In this document: piece after piece, positions 8,664 to 14,719 of the stretch
Numbering within the stretch: position 1 is the first letter of the stretch
Layout of the letters: each line of letters begins with the position of its first letter
Assembly (NCBI GenBank): GCA_030740295.1
Contig: JASLXP010000432.1
Span: 1-19,886 of the forward strand
Length of the DNA stretch: 19,886 nucleotides
Direction: 5' to 3'
Source of the DNA: Planctomycetota bacterium
Lineage (GTDB): Bacteria; Planctomycetota; PUPC01; JACPCR01
The notes under the pieces: model-generated
Database searches by the model: none
What the model was told of the DNA's origin: nothing
The model's input: the letters and a program-made list of their open reading frames with translations, nothing else
Made by a program: the position numbers and the translations under genes

Positions 8664-8894
8664 ACTGGTGTCTCCTGATGACGTTTAAGCTCCCCGACGC
8701 AGGAAAATATGCCAAATCGGAAGTGTGACGTTACCCATTGATCTGTTTATAGGGAAACTCCTTCCGTTGTGGCCGCCTTTTCGAACTGCGTGGCAATTGG
8801 AAACCATTCCGTACGGGAATGGATATGCGGCTCACTTCTGACCTGCTGGCTGAGTTTCAGTAGGCTAAGACGAGGGCAATTCTACGGATCTGAA
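8664..8894. other. Intergenic stretch without a recognised gene
   Basis: This stretch holds the upstream region of the DUF4003-like gene and no credible ORF. A short perfect inverted repeat, CCATTCC (8804-8810) and GGAATGG (8816-8822) with a 5-base loop, is the only structure I see. It has no T-run and could be an operator-like site or chance. The stretch runs into the large palindrome at 8895-9120. A further 150 bases (9121-9270) between that palindrome and the cassette array show nothing recognisable. Confidence 0.5.
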
Positions 8895-9120
8895 TGACAA
8901 TTTTCAGGGGCAAAGCCCCGGGACGTTTGCCTAGCCCAGCCCAACGGGCTGGGTTTTCGGGCAGATCATCCTTAGGGGCGACGCCCCGGCCATTTGCCCC
9001 AAAAATGGCATCCTTATAAATGGCCGGGGCGTTGCCCCTGTTCAAATCTTTTTGTCATTCACCCAGTCCGTTGGGCTGGGCTAGGCAAACAGCCCGGGGC
9101 TTCGCCCCTGAAATCCGTCA
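8895..9120. repeat. 226-bp nested palindromic intergenic element
   Basis: The outer arms 8895-8954 and 9061-9120 are inverted copies of each other: 53 of 60 bases match without a gap, bounded by TGAC and GTCA. Nested inside, 8974-8995 and 9018-9039 form a second inverted pair with 21 of 22 matches (AGGGGCGACGCCCCGGCC type). Each arm also contains its own small palindromes, such as GGGGCAAAGCCCC and CCCAGCCCAACGGGCTGGG. Short ORFs across it spell a repeat-like peptide (RWAGLGK.PGALPLK) and are not genes. Such GGGGCnACGCCCC modules are a common style of intergenic repeat in some environmental phyla. Possible natures are a non-autonomous mobile element, a REP/BIME-like repeat, or a bidirectional transcription barrier. 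Confidence 0.85.
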
Positions 9121-9270
9121 AAACGACTCCCTTTTCGAGTTTTAGTCATATGGGAATCGAATCAAATGCGACAATTAGTAATTCCCAAGGTGTTCGCACC
9201 CACTGGGTGAATTCAAGCAACTTCACGGAATACGAGGCCGGTCCTAAGACTTCGGATTTATCTCGGCAAA

Positions 9271-9286
9271 GAGCGATCTGTTAGGC
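9271..9286 (-). repeat. attC-like left end after the secreted-protein ORF
   Basis: On the minus strand this reads GCCTAACAGATCGCTC, beginning three bases after the TGA stop of the ORF at 9290-9724. GCCTAAC fits the RYYYAAC core exactly. The next bases match the equivalent site at 10245 (TAACA[A/G]ATCG[A/C]TC shared). I could not find a convincing right half further on; a weak CTTAGGAC appears at 9242-9249 (minus strand). The site may be truncated or decayed at the array's end. Confidence 0.55.
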
Positions 9287-9289
9287 GAT

Positions 9290-9724
9290 TCAGCGGCCTA
9301 CCTCACAGGGCGGATTGAATGAGGTAGGAAACAGCGGGCCTGAGTATCTGATCCCTTTTGTCTTTTTGAGCTCAGTCAAGTACGAGCTGATGCGACCATG
9401 GACTCGCGCAGAGTGAGAAATGTAGACAGTGCCTGCCCGTTGGAATGCCATACCTTCCTTCGGGGAATCAAAGGCATCAAATTTTCCAACCTTCCACTTA
9501 ATTACGCCTGAGTTCTTGAGAACGAGATCGAAAATTTGGTCAGGATTGAAATGCTGTTTGCAGGGGGTTTTACAGTCAATTGGAATCATTGGCTTTGGGC
9601 CGTCGGGACATGGGTGTAAGAAAAAACGGATATCATAAACACGCACAAGTGGAGGCTCCGCTCTTGCGCCTCCGGCAAATGTTGAAAATAACAGGATGAA
9701 GAGTGTCTTTAGATTTAACCGCAT
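9290..9724 (-). CDS. Small secreted cassette protein, unknown function
   Basis: This 144-residue protein starts with a clear signal peptide (MRLNLKTLFILLFSTFAGGA, probable cleavage after ARA at residue 22). The mature part has Cys residues at 39, 51, 55 and 140, suited to disulphides outside the cytoplasm, and a C-terminal half with no recognised motif. I do not recognise a family. The ATG lies inside a GTTATGC box, so translation begins at the cassette's own recombination point, and the stop is three bases from the next attC-like box. This compact arrangement is typical of integron cassettes. Base composition is more AT-rich than in the flanking genes, which suggests acquisition. No strong Shine-Dalgarno precedes the start. 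Confidence 0.7.
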   Translation of the reverse strand: MRLNLKTLFILLFSTFAGGARAEPPLVRVYDIRFFLHPCPDGPKPMIPIDCKTPCKQHFNPDQIFDLVLKNSGVIKWKVGKFDAFDSPKEGMAFQRAGTVYISHSARVHGRISSYLTELKKTKGIRYSGPLFPTSFNPPCEVGR

Positions 9725-9845
9725 AACGTTTGGAGCTCAGAGACTGCAGCGAGCAAGGAGCGGATTAAAAGGGAAAGTAGACCTCAAAGCGACGAATCTC
9801 CAGCTTGCGCTCGCTGCAACGAGCGCGTGGCTCTGTATTTTGGCG
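9721..9845 (-). repeat. attC-like site between cassettes 2 and 3
   Basis: The right end is clear: on the minus strand it reads GAGCTCCAAACGTTATGC, very like known attC right ends. A large inverted pair lies inside, TGCAGCGAGCAAG (9745-9757) against CTTGCGCTCGCTGCA (9804-9818), with a 2-base bulge. GGCTC (9829-9833) can pair with the GAGC of 9733-9736. The left core near 9838-9845 is degenerate (GCCAAAA on the minus strand), so the outer limit is uncertain. Confidence 0.55.
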
Positions 9846-9933
9846 ACACCCGAAATTCTCTTCGTGATGCTTGTGGGCCGCTGCGTGGGTCTTTAATCTG
9901 GGCCCGGGCGTTAACATATGCCTTCGCCAATTG

Positions 9934-10119
9934 TCAGTGTTCCTCCATTGTAATTGTCTTAAAGTCATCGACATTGAATTTCGCTAATTTTCCAAGCTCC
10001 GCTCTGTAATGACCTCGCATCTGATTGACTATTTCCAAGATAGACTTTGCTTTTTCCGCCGCGGACAACAGGGCAAAATTGTAAGAGCATTTGGAGCATT
10101 CAATTACTGTGGAAGTCAA
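9934..10119 (-). CDS. Possible 61-residue cassette protein with CxxC
   Basis: This short ORF starts with TTG three bases after the R box of the 10122-10245 attC-like site, and no ATG is available near the start. The protein opens with VIECSKCSYNF, a single CxxC that may bind metal, followed by a helical, charged stretch. I recognise no family. The case for a real gene rests on its position: it fills the second cassette, on the same strand as the other two. The cassette could instead be non-coding, which is common in integrons. Confidence 0.4.
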   Translation of the reverse strand: MTSTVIECSKCSYNFALLSAAEKAKSILEIVNQMRGHYRAELGKLAKFNVDDFKTITMEEH

Positions 10120-10121
10120 GG

Positions 10122-10245
10122 CGCTTACGTCGGAGAAAAGCGGCTGGCACGAGCACTGCCCACTGAAAAGTAAAAGAAAAACTCAAAACAAGAGAAGCCT
10201 CAATCGCGGCATTCGTGCAAATCCGCTTGATCGATTTGTTATGGC
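10122..10245 (-). repeat. attC-like recombination site between cassettes 1 and 2
   Basis: This is the best site in the array. On the minus strand it starts GCCATAACAAATCGATCAAG, closely similar to known attC left ends. Two inner blocks pair: CCGCTT (10223-10228) with AAGCGG (10138-10143), and TCGTGC (10213-10218) with GCACGA (10147-10152), separated by 3-4 base bulges as in folded attC. The outer boxes sit symmetrically, nine bases outside the CCGCTT/AAGCGG pair on both sides: GTTATGG at 10238-10244 and CGCTTAC at 10122-10128. The latter is a slightly off-consensus core. Total length of about 124 bases is within the usual attC range. Confidence 0.65.
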
Positions 10246-10261
10246 GTGAAAATTCTGCCCA

Positions 10262-10618
10262 TTATGGATGGATTCTCGGCGGCAAACGCAAGTGATACAC
10301 GACGACTACCACAGCTAAACTCGAAAGCGAGCATATCAAAGAAGTGTTCTTGAATCCGAAAGACGTCTTGAGGAAGATCGAAATGGTGAAGTAACACGCG
10401 GAACCAAGAGCGCAGTATTGCAAGTAGTAAGGGTCAAGAAATAACCATAGTTGTCTCTGTGGAAATCTAATGCACTGCATTACTCCTGGCAGAAATAGCG
10501 GCGACACTAAGCTGTCGTAGATTGCCGGTGTCCGTCTCTTGGAACCTAAAACGCAACACAAACCGATTATCCCCCAAGCGATGAGGGCTGAGCAATAAAT
10601 GACAGCTTCATTTCTCAT
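10262..10618 (-). CDS. Small membrane protein in cassette 1, unknown function
   Basis: This 118-residue protein has three likely membrane segments, at about residues 5-25, 64-83 and 92-110 (LAVVVVVYHL near the end), with short loops and several cysteines. I recognise no family. ATG 10618 lies three bases beyond a GTTATGGC box (10622-10629), and the TAA stop is 16 bases before the next attC-like site. It is therefore neatly framed as an integron-type cassette. Composition is AT-richer than in neighbouring chromosomal genes. No ribosome-binding site of note was seen. Small membrane proteins are frequent cassette products. Confidence 0.6.
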   Translation of the reverse strand: MRNEAVIYCSALIAWGIIGLCCVLGSKRRTPAIYDSLVSPLFLPGVMQCIRFPQRQLWLFLDPYYLQYCALGSACYFTISIFLKTSFGFKNTSLICSLSSLAVVVVVYHLRLPPRIHP

Positions 10619-10621
10619 CTA

Positions 10622-10629
10622 GCCATAAC
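10622..10629 (-). repeat. attC-like right-end box before cassette 1
   Basis: The minus strand reads AGGTTATGGCTAG here, with the same GTTATGG core as at 10238-10244, just before the start of the membrane-protein ORF. The left half of this site is not evident upstream, so it may be a degenerate attC or the junction with an attI outside recognition. Confidence 0.4.
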
Positions 10630-10740
10630 CTAAATTATCCAACACATAGAACAGCGATCATGAGGACGCGGCACACAAGAAGCAATACTAAAGTTGTAGA
10701 GATTGTCTTTCAGATAAGAGGCTTGCGATCCTGTACTGGT

Positions 10741-10773
10741 GGATAGCATTCCTGTCTGATATGAATGCTATCC
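10741..10773. repeat. Perfect 11-bp inverted repeat (hairpin)
   Basis: GGATAGCATTC (10741-10751) and GAATGCTATCC (10763-10773) form a perfect 11-bp stem with an 11-base loop, in the 260-base gap between the cassette patch and the thioredoxin-like gene. No T-run follows on either strand within a few bases, so a standard intrinsic terminator is not well supported. It lies 117 bases past the stop of the thioredoxin-like gene. Otherwise this gap (10630-10890) shows no gene. Confidence 0.6.
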
Positions 10774-10890
10774 AACAATGGAGCCGAGGGCGTGTTGCGC
10801 CTTACGGCCCCAAACCGCGGTGGCCGGGCGGCTATAACGACTTTCTCTTGAAGCGTAAGTCAGAGCGGCGAGGAAGGGAACGCACGCAGC

Positions 10891-12051
10891 TTACTTCAAC
10901 GCATCCAGCGCTTTCTTCGCCTCGGCCGCATAAGTGCTCCCGGGATTGATCTGAAGGATTTTCTGAAAGCATTCCCGGGCCTTGTCTTTTCGCCCGTTTG
11001 CCGACCAACTACGGCCCATACTGAGAAAGCGCCGGCATTCCTTGTCCACATCCTTCCCGGACAGAATCGCCTTTACCTTGGGATCATTGTCTAAAGCCAC
11101 GATGCGTTTCCCGGCGGCTTCTCCCTCAGGAAAATCGTCGTAATCCTTGCTCAACTTTTGGTACAGCCTTTTAGCTTCGCGGTATTTTTTGGCCTGTTCG
11201 AACTTCTGTGCATCTTCCCAAAGCTCTTTGACTTCTAATTTTCTCAGTTTCTTGCGGAGCTCGGGATTTCGCTTGAGCGCAGACAGTGCACGTGTTGCCT
11301 CCTTCGCCGAATCGGTATCCTGGAAATTCTTCATCACCGCCCGGTACGCCTTCGCCGCTTCTGCGAACTCCTGTTTCTTTTCCATCTGTTTGGCCTCTCC
11401 GACCGCCACACCGGCTGTTTCATTCAGTTTGGAGAGCATATCCTCGGCCTGGGCCTTCTCCCGCAGCTCGTATTTGACTGCAAGAATCAGCCGGGCTCTC
11501 TTCAATGCACCAGCGTAGTCCTTGCGCTCCCAGGCCGTATTCATGGCATTGGCCATCGTCTTGGCCTGTTCAGCAGCCGCGAGAGGGACGATCGGGCCCA
11601 CACTGCTAATGGCCCTCTGCATAACAGCGAGGAAATTCTTGGCGGCCTCGTTCCGGTAGTAGGCGCCAGTTCCCACGATTTTCTCGCCACCGGCCGTTGT
11701 AAAGACCACTTTGGGAAACCCCTGGATCTGGTATTTCCTCATCAGTGGTGAGCCCTTCGCCTTATCCTTGTCACCATCTACTTTGACACTTATAAAACTC
11801 TGCGAGGCTTCCGAAATATCTTTTTTTGCCAGGACTTCACGGTCCAGCTTACCGCAGAACGGTCACCAGTTGGCAGTGAAATAGATCATCATGGGCTTGC
11901 CGGTCTGCTGGGACTGCTTGATTCCCTTCTTGTAGCTTGTCCAGGAAGGCCTGGCTTGTGTAACCACAGGTATCCCAATGGCTGCCGCTAAGGCCACGGC
12001 CCAGAACTTTCTTGTGAATCTGTCAGTAATTGTGCGGGTCGGGGTAGACAT
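10891..12051 (-). CDS. Candidate selenoprotein: exported thioredoxin-like protein with UxxC active site and TPR-like C-terminus
   Basis: A 386-residue frame runs from ATG 12051 (GGAG seven bases upstream) and is interrupted once, by TGA at 11863-11865 (codon 63). Residues 17-32 form a signal sequence (WAVALAAAIGIPVV, then TQA), so the protein is exported or anchored. The thioredoxin fold follows: MMIYFTANW, then TGA, PFCGKLDREVL, SFISVKVDGDKD, and the cis-Pro strand IQGFPKVVF (P113). The TGA takes the exact place of the first Cys of the WCxxC motif; C66 is the second. From about residue 150 to the end the chain is helical and Lys/Glu/Ala-rich, with TPR-like repeats. The coding frame stays clean for 323 codons after the TGA. 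Selenocysteine fits best. Alternatives are a one-base nonsense mutation (TGC or TGT to TGA) or a sequencing error. Confidence 0.7.
11832..11865 (-). promoter_or_regulatory. SECIS-like hairpin after the in-frame TGA
   Basis: On the minus strand, 21 bases after the TGA, GGAC (11842-11845) pairs with GTCC (11832-11835) around a six-base loop CGTGAA. One more C-G pair lies beyond a U-U mismatch. The loop has G as its second base followed by U, and its distance from the UGA lies within the range known for bacterial SECIS elements. A competing stem, CGGT/ACCG around AAGCTGG, is also possible. The stem is short, so this is suggestive only. Confidence 0.4.
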
Positions 12052-12186
12052 TTTCTCGCTCCAATGGCCTGATTGAAGTAGGGACTAAACAGGCACAATC
12101 ATACTGTTTCAGATAGTCTGAACGATATCATATTCGACAGGAACTTTAAGATTCAGAGCGTTGCCCAGGCCCGGCATGGGAGGTCC

Positions 12187-12250
12187 ACCTCGGATGAAGA
12201 GGGCTGCGGATGTTCTGGTTCTGGTATCCGCGATCCTCTTCATCCGCGGT
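12187..12250. repeat. Long intergenic hairpin between divergent genes
   Basis: CGGATGAAGAGG (12191-12202) is perfectly complementary to CCTCTTCATCCG (12235-12246). The stem extends by ACC/GGT beyond one mismatch (12187-12189 with 12248-12250). Inside, GCGGAT (12206-12211) pairs with ATCCGC (12226-12231). It sits in the 265-base gap between the minus-strand thioredoxin-like gene and the plus-strand PNPOx-like gene, i.e. in the shared upstream region, where a terminator would not be expected unless for an unseen transcript. The rest of the gap shows no gene. Confidence 0.65.
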
Positions 12251-12316
12251 CCTTTCTGAGTTTGCGACCGCCTTAGGAATAAACAGGGCACTGTCTGAGC
12301 AAGCAGGAGTGATGCG

Positions 12317-12775
12317 ATGCGCAGGAGCGAAAAAGAGATTAAAGACAGAAGCTTGATCGACTCGATCATCCGCAGTTGCCAAGTCTGCAGGCTGGGGCTC
12401 TGTGACGGCAGGGAGCCCTACGTGGTGCCGCTCAGCTTCGGATATGACGGTCAGGCTCTGTACCTCCACGCTGCCTCCGAAGGCCGAAAGCTCGACATTC
12501 TTCAGGAGAATAGCCGCGTCTGTATTGAGTTTGATATCGTCCACGAAGTGGTGGAAGCAGAAGACGCGTGTTCCTGGGGGATCAAATATCAGAGCGTCAT
12601 TGGCTTCGGCACCGCAGAAATCGTCGAGGAAATGGAAGAGAAACGTCGAGGCCTCGCCTTGCTGATGTCACAGTACTCGGACAAGGAGTTCTCATTTCCT
12701 GACGCGGCAGTCCAACGCACGTGCGTCATGAAGGTCACGATCGACAGCATCACCGGCAAGCAGTCTGTCGATTGA
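12317..12775 (+). CDS. Pyridoxamine 5'-phosphate oxidase-like flavoprotein (NimA-like)
   Basis: This 152-residue protein fits the small split-barrel FMN-binding family that includes NimA-type nitroimidazole reductases. It starts MRRSEKEIKDRSLIDSIIRSC, followed by CRLGLCDGREPYVVPLSFGY and LYLHAASEGRKLDIL (H51), then VCIEFDI, SVIGFGTAEIVEE and a C-terminal RTCVMKVTIDSITGK strand. These match the usual order: substrate-side helix, P-x-P-x strand, HxA.EG..x loop, GxGxAxxV strand. Many members bind FMN or haem and have broad reductase or oxidase roles, so the exact activity is open. ATG 12317 is supported by AGGAG at 12305-12309, seven bases upstream; the out-of-frame ATG at 12312 is not used. The gene is followed 65 bases later by a DinB-like gene. 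Confidence 0.9.
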   Translation: MRRSEKEIKDRSLIDSIIRSCQVCRLGLCDGREPYVVPLSFGYDGQALYLHAASEGRKLDILQENSRVCIEFDIVHEVVEAEDACSWGIKYQSVIGFGTAEIVEEMEEKRRGLALLMSQYSDKEFSFPDAAVQRTCVMKVTIDSITGKQSVD

Positions 12776-12808
12776 CCTCTGCATCATTTTGACTCCGCGG
12801 GATTCAGA

Positions 12809-12840
12809 GGATACCTCCTGGATAACACAAGGAGGCATCC
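12809..12840 (+). promoter_or_regulatory. Hairpin that buries the Shine-Dalgarno of the DinB-like gene
   Basis: CCTCCT (12814-12819) pairs perfectly with the Shine-Dalgarno AGGAGG (12830-12835) around a 10-base loop. GGAT (12809-12812) pairs with ATCC (12837-12840) beyond one A/C mismatch. The stem therefore ends at the base before ATG 12841. If formed in the mRNA it would block ribosome binding until opened, for example by heat, a ligand, or ribosomes arriving from the upstream gene. Confidence 0.55.
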
Positions 12841-13353
12841 ATGAATCTACCAGACAACTTCATGTACACCGATTGCGGTGAACGCGCGTCGCTGCTGTGG
12901 CTCCTGAATTATCATTTTCAGAAGATACTCAGGTCCCTCGATGGCATTCCTGCCGATATCCTCTTCCGCCGACCGGCCGCACATGTGAATCCGCCAGGTT
13001 GGCTTCTGGCACACATGGCCGTGAAGGAACGAGACCATATCGCCGGATTCGCACAAGGGGCCAATGACGTTCCATCCAGGTATGAGATCTTCCGGGGAGG
13101 AGAACTCCCGTCCGAACAGGAGATGATGGATGCTGTTACCGATGCGGCAGAACTCGTCGACTATTACGCCGAAGTCAGAGGAAAGACTGCGGAGTATCTT
13201 GCATCCATTTCAGACGCCGACCTCAAAGAGGTGCCCGGCCACGTCAATCAAGACCCGATCAGGGAGTTCTTCGTGATGACAATACAGCATCAGTACTATC
13301 ACTGGGGGCAGCTCGAGACGATTCGAAAGCTTCCGGGTCATACGAACACCTGA
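12841..13353 (+). CDS. DinB-like putative metal-dependent protein
   Basis: This 170-residue four-helix protein fits the DinB/YfiT superfamily. Helix 1 is SLLWLLNYHFQKILRSL, followed by PGWLLAHMAVKERDH with the family's metal His (H58, and H66 nearby). Near the C-terminus is HQYYHWGQLETIRKL with H150 and H154, matching the closing HxxxHxGQ signature. Members often bind a divalent metal with three His residues and act as thiol-dependent transferases or hydrolases (bacillithiol- or mycothiol-dependent in some phyla); many are uncharacterised. The start ATG 12841 has an excellent AAGGAGG five bases upstream, but it lies in a hairpin. It lies 65 bases after the PNPOx-like gene on the same strand, so the two may share an mRNA. 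A small stem follows the stop. Confidence 0.9.
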   Translation: MNLPDNFMYTDCGERASLLWLLNYHFQKILRSLDGIPADILFRRPAAHVNPPGWLLAHMAVKERDHIAGFAQGANDVPSRYEIFRGGELPSEQEMMDAVTDAAELVDYYAEVRGKTAEYLASISDADLKEVPGHVNQDPIREFFVMTIQHQYYHWGQLETIRKLPGHTNT

Positions 13354-13368
13354 ACTGCATCGTGCAGT
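13354..13368 (+). terminator. Short stem-loop directly after the DinB-like stop
   Basis: ACTGCA (13354-13359) and TGCAGT (13363-13368) form a perfect 6-bp stem with a 3-base loop immediately after the TGA, followed by GCAATTT. The T-run is short and interrupted, so this is a weak terminator candidate. The rest of the gap to 13537 shows nothing else. Confidence 0.3.
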
Positions 13369-13536
13369 GCAATTTCGCAATCGTTGCGGAGAAACCAGCA
13401 GTGTCGGTAGAAGAGGGAAAACCGTGAACCGGGATGGAGGAGGAGGGCGGCTCATCAGATAGAGTTTCCAGAAGACGCGCCGTCCTCAGTGATCAGGCTG
13501 AAGGGATTTCTGCACAGCATGTCTGCATCAGAGCCG

Positions 13537-14325
13537 TCATGCCTGCTCGCCTTTGCCGCACATCCAGTTCCAGGTCATCCTTCGCAGGCGGCGTTCTTTG
13601 TAGTGATCGCTCTGTGCAACGGGCACTGTCTTCTCCCTCAGCATGGCCGCATTCTGGCCGCCCTTGCTCCCGCCGGTGACTTTTTCATTCGCGCTGCCAT
13701 CGTGCCTCCACGACGGGTCAATGGGATCGCTGGTGCGAACAATCGGCATCTTGATCATGTGCCGCTTTCTGTCTGTTGTGTTGGCAAAGGTACCGTGCCA
13801 CAGGGAGTAGACCGCGACGGCCATGGTGCCTGCCTTAACGACCAGCGGCACCTGTCCTTCAATATTGAAATGGTTGGCCATTCGGTCGGTAGGCGCATTG
13901 CGGTAATGTGTGCCGGGCACGATCACCGTCGGCCCCATGTCAACAGTGACCTCGTGGGGGTAGTACAGCGAGAGGAGGTTGCGAATTTCAGTGACGTGAC
14001 GGGTATTAACGCCGTCCTGATGCCAATGCATGTATGAACTGTCCGGTGGCTTCAAGTGCCAGTGCCGATGAGTGGATTCCTGGTAATCATCGCCGAGGAG
14101 GCTGGCAAACGTGGCCCCGACCATTGGATGGGCGAAGACCTCCTTCAACTTCGGTACTACATCTAGAATCTCATCCATCGGATTGTCTTCGAGCTTGTCC
14201 AGCTCATCGCAGATGGATTCGTTGAATCCTTCCGGCCACTCGGGCTCGATGATATGGTAGCCCTTCACGATGAAGTCCAGCATCTGGTCGTCGTTGAGTC
14301 GGAATTGGTCGTCAATGGTTCTCAT
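13537..14325 (-). CDS. Phytanoyl-CoA dioxygenase (PhyH) family protein
   Basis: I take ATG 14325 as the start, giving 262 residues. Codons further upstream are open but read out of frame through the neighbouring gene and show no protein-like sequence. The protein matches the PhyH family of Fe(II)/2-oxoglutarate oxygenases. It has an N-terminal FxxxGYHIIEP, the iron motif H102-Q-D104 (YMHWHQDGVN), GPTVIVPGTHYRN, the distal iron His in SLWHGTFANTT (H177), and an Arg shortly after (DRKRH), likely for 2-oxoglutarate. Substrates vary widely (lipids, small metabolites, natural products) and cannot be told here. It overlaps the end of the upstream unknown gene by 14 bases, so the two are probably translated together. 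GGAAG lies before the start. Confidence 0.9.
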   Translation of the reverse strand: MRTIDDQFRLNDDQMLDFIVKGYHIIEPEWPEGFNESICDELDKLEDNPMDEILDVVPKLKEVFAHPMVGATFASLLGDDYQESTHRHWHLKPPDSSYMHWHQDGVNTRHVTEIRNLLSLYYPHEVTVDMGPTVIVPGTHYRNAPTDRMANHFNIEGQVPLVVKAGTMAVAVYSLWHGTFANTTDRKRHMIKMPIVRTSDPIDPSWRHDGSANEKVTGGSKGGQNAAMLREKTVPVAQSDHYKERRLRRMTWNWMCGKGEQA

Positions 14326-14719
14326 ATGAAACTTCCGTCTTTTGAAGAATGAACTGGTAGCCGAGTATGTCCATCTCGTGATCGTCAAAAGGCAGACGCG
14401 GGTCCGGGGCCTGCAGCACCTGCCAGCCGTCGGCCAGGGCAGCGAGAACGTTTTTGTATGGCATCTCGGCATCCGCGGAAATGGCGGGACGATATTCTCC
14501 GTCCGGCTCGAAAATGGCGTACGACACACAAGTAGATGCCGGGTTCAGGCTGGTGAGATGCATGTACATCAGACGCTGGAGGCTCCGATGGGGCCTTTCG
14601 ATAATCTGCCGAAGGCGCTGAAGATCTTCGGCAGAGACATGATCTTCATCGATACTGTCCAACCATTCCATGACAGCTTCGCGCAGGGATGGAGTTACCG
14701 TCTGTGATGCACTGGTCAT
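14312..14719 (-). CDS. Unknown 135-residue protein coupled to the PhyH dioxygenase
   Basis: This soluble protein has a helical N-terminal half (SLREAVMEWLDSIDE...AEDLQRLRQIIERP) and a mixed C-terminal half (YAIFEPDGEYRPAIS, LAALADGWQVLQAP, DDHEMDILGYQFILQK). The phrase LADGWQVLQAPDPR recalls small acidic domain proteins that sit next to oxygenases, but I do not recognise a family. It has no signal peptide or membrane segment. Its stop overlaps the start of the dioxygenase gene by 14 bases, which suggests translational coupling and a shared task, perhaps as a partner or regulator. No clear Shine-Dalgarno precedes ATG 14719. The divergent VOC-domain gene starts 105 bases away on the other strand. 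Confidence 0.7.
   Translation of the reverse strand: MTSASQTVTPSLREAVMEWLDSIDEDHVSAEDLQRLRQIIERPHRSLQRLMYMHLTSLNPASTCVSYAIFEPDGEYRPAISADAEMPYKNVLAALADGWQVLQAPDPRLPFDDHEMDILGYQFILQKTEVSYENH

Larger units (their letters stand above)
9271..10629 (-). mobile_element. Integron-like gene-cassette array (three cassettes, no integrase in view)
   Basis: Three small unrelated ORFs lie head-to-tail on the minus strand in a patch visibly more AT-rich than its neighbours. The junctions carry attC-like signals. Two ORFs are followed closely after their stop by TAACA[A/G]ATCG[A/C]TC, the left end typical of attC sites. Two ORFs begin at or just after a GTTATGC/GTTATGG box, the usual right end. One junction (10122-10245) folds as a full attC-like stem. 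Order on the minus strand is: box 10622-10629, membrane ORF, attC 10122-10245, 61-aa ORF, attC about 9721-9845, secreted ORF, attC left end 9271-9286. No integrase or attI is visible, so it is either the tail of an integron outside the window or a CALIN (attC cluster lacking an integrase). Confidence 0.65.

Noticed and set aside
8857..9284. Two short frames encoding RWAGLGK.PGALPLK-like peptides
   Set aside because: They are the two arms of the same palindrome read on opposite strands, a common false gene in such repeats.
10761..10949. 62-codon plus-strand frame
   Set aside because: It overlaps the end of the thioredoxin-like gene, starts inside a hairpin and has no protein-like pattern.
12109..12369. 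Minus-strand frames across the 12052-12316 gap
   Set aside because: They are short, overlap the hairpin and the PNPOx-like gene, and show no ribosome-binding site.
14326..14529. 68-residue N-terminal extension of the PhyH protein
   Set aside because: It is antisense-like, out-of-frame sequence of the overlapping unknown gene; the PhyH domain starts at ATG 14325.
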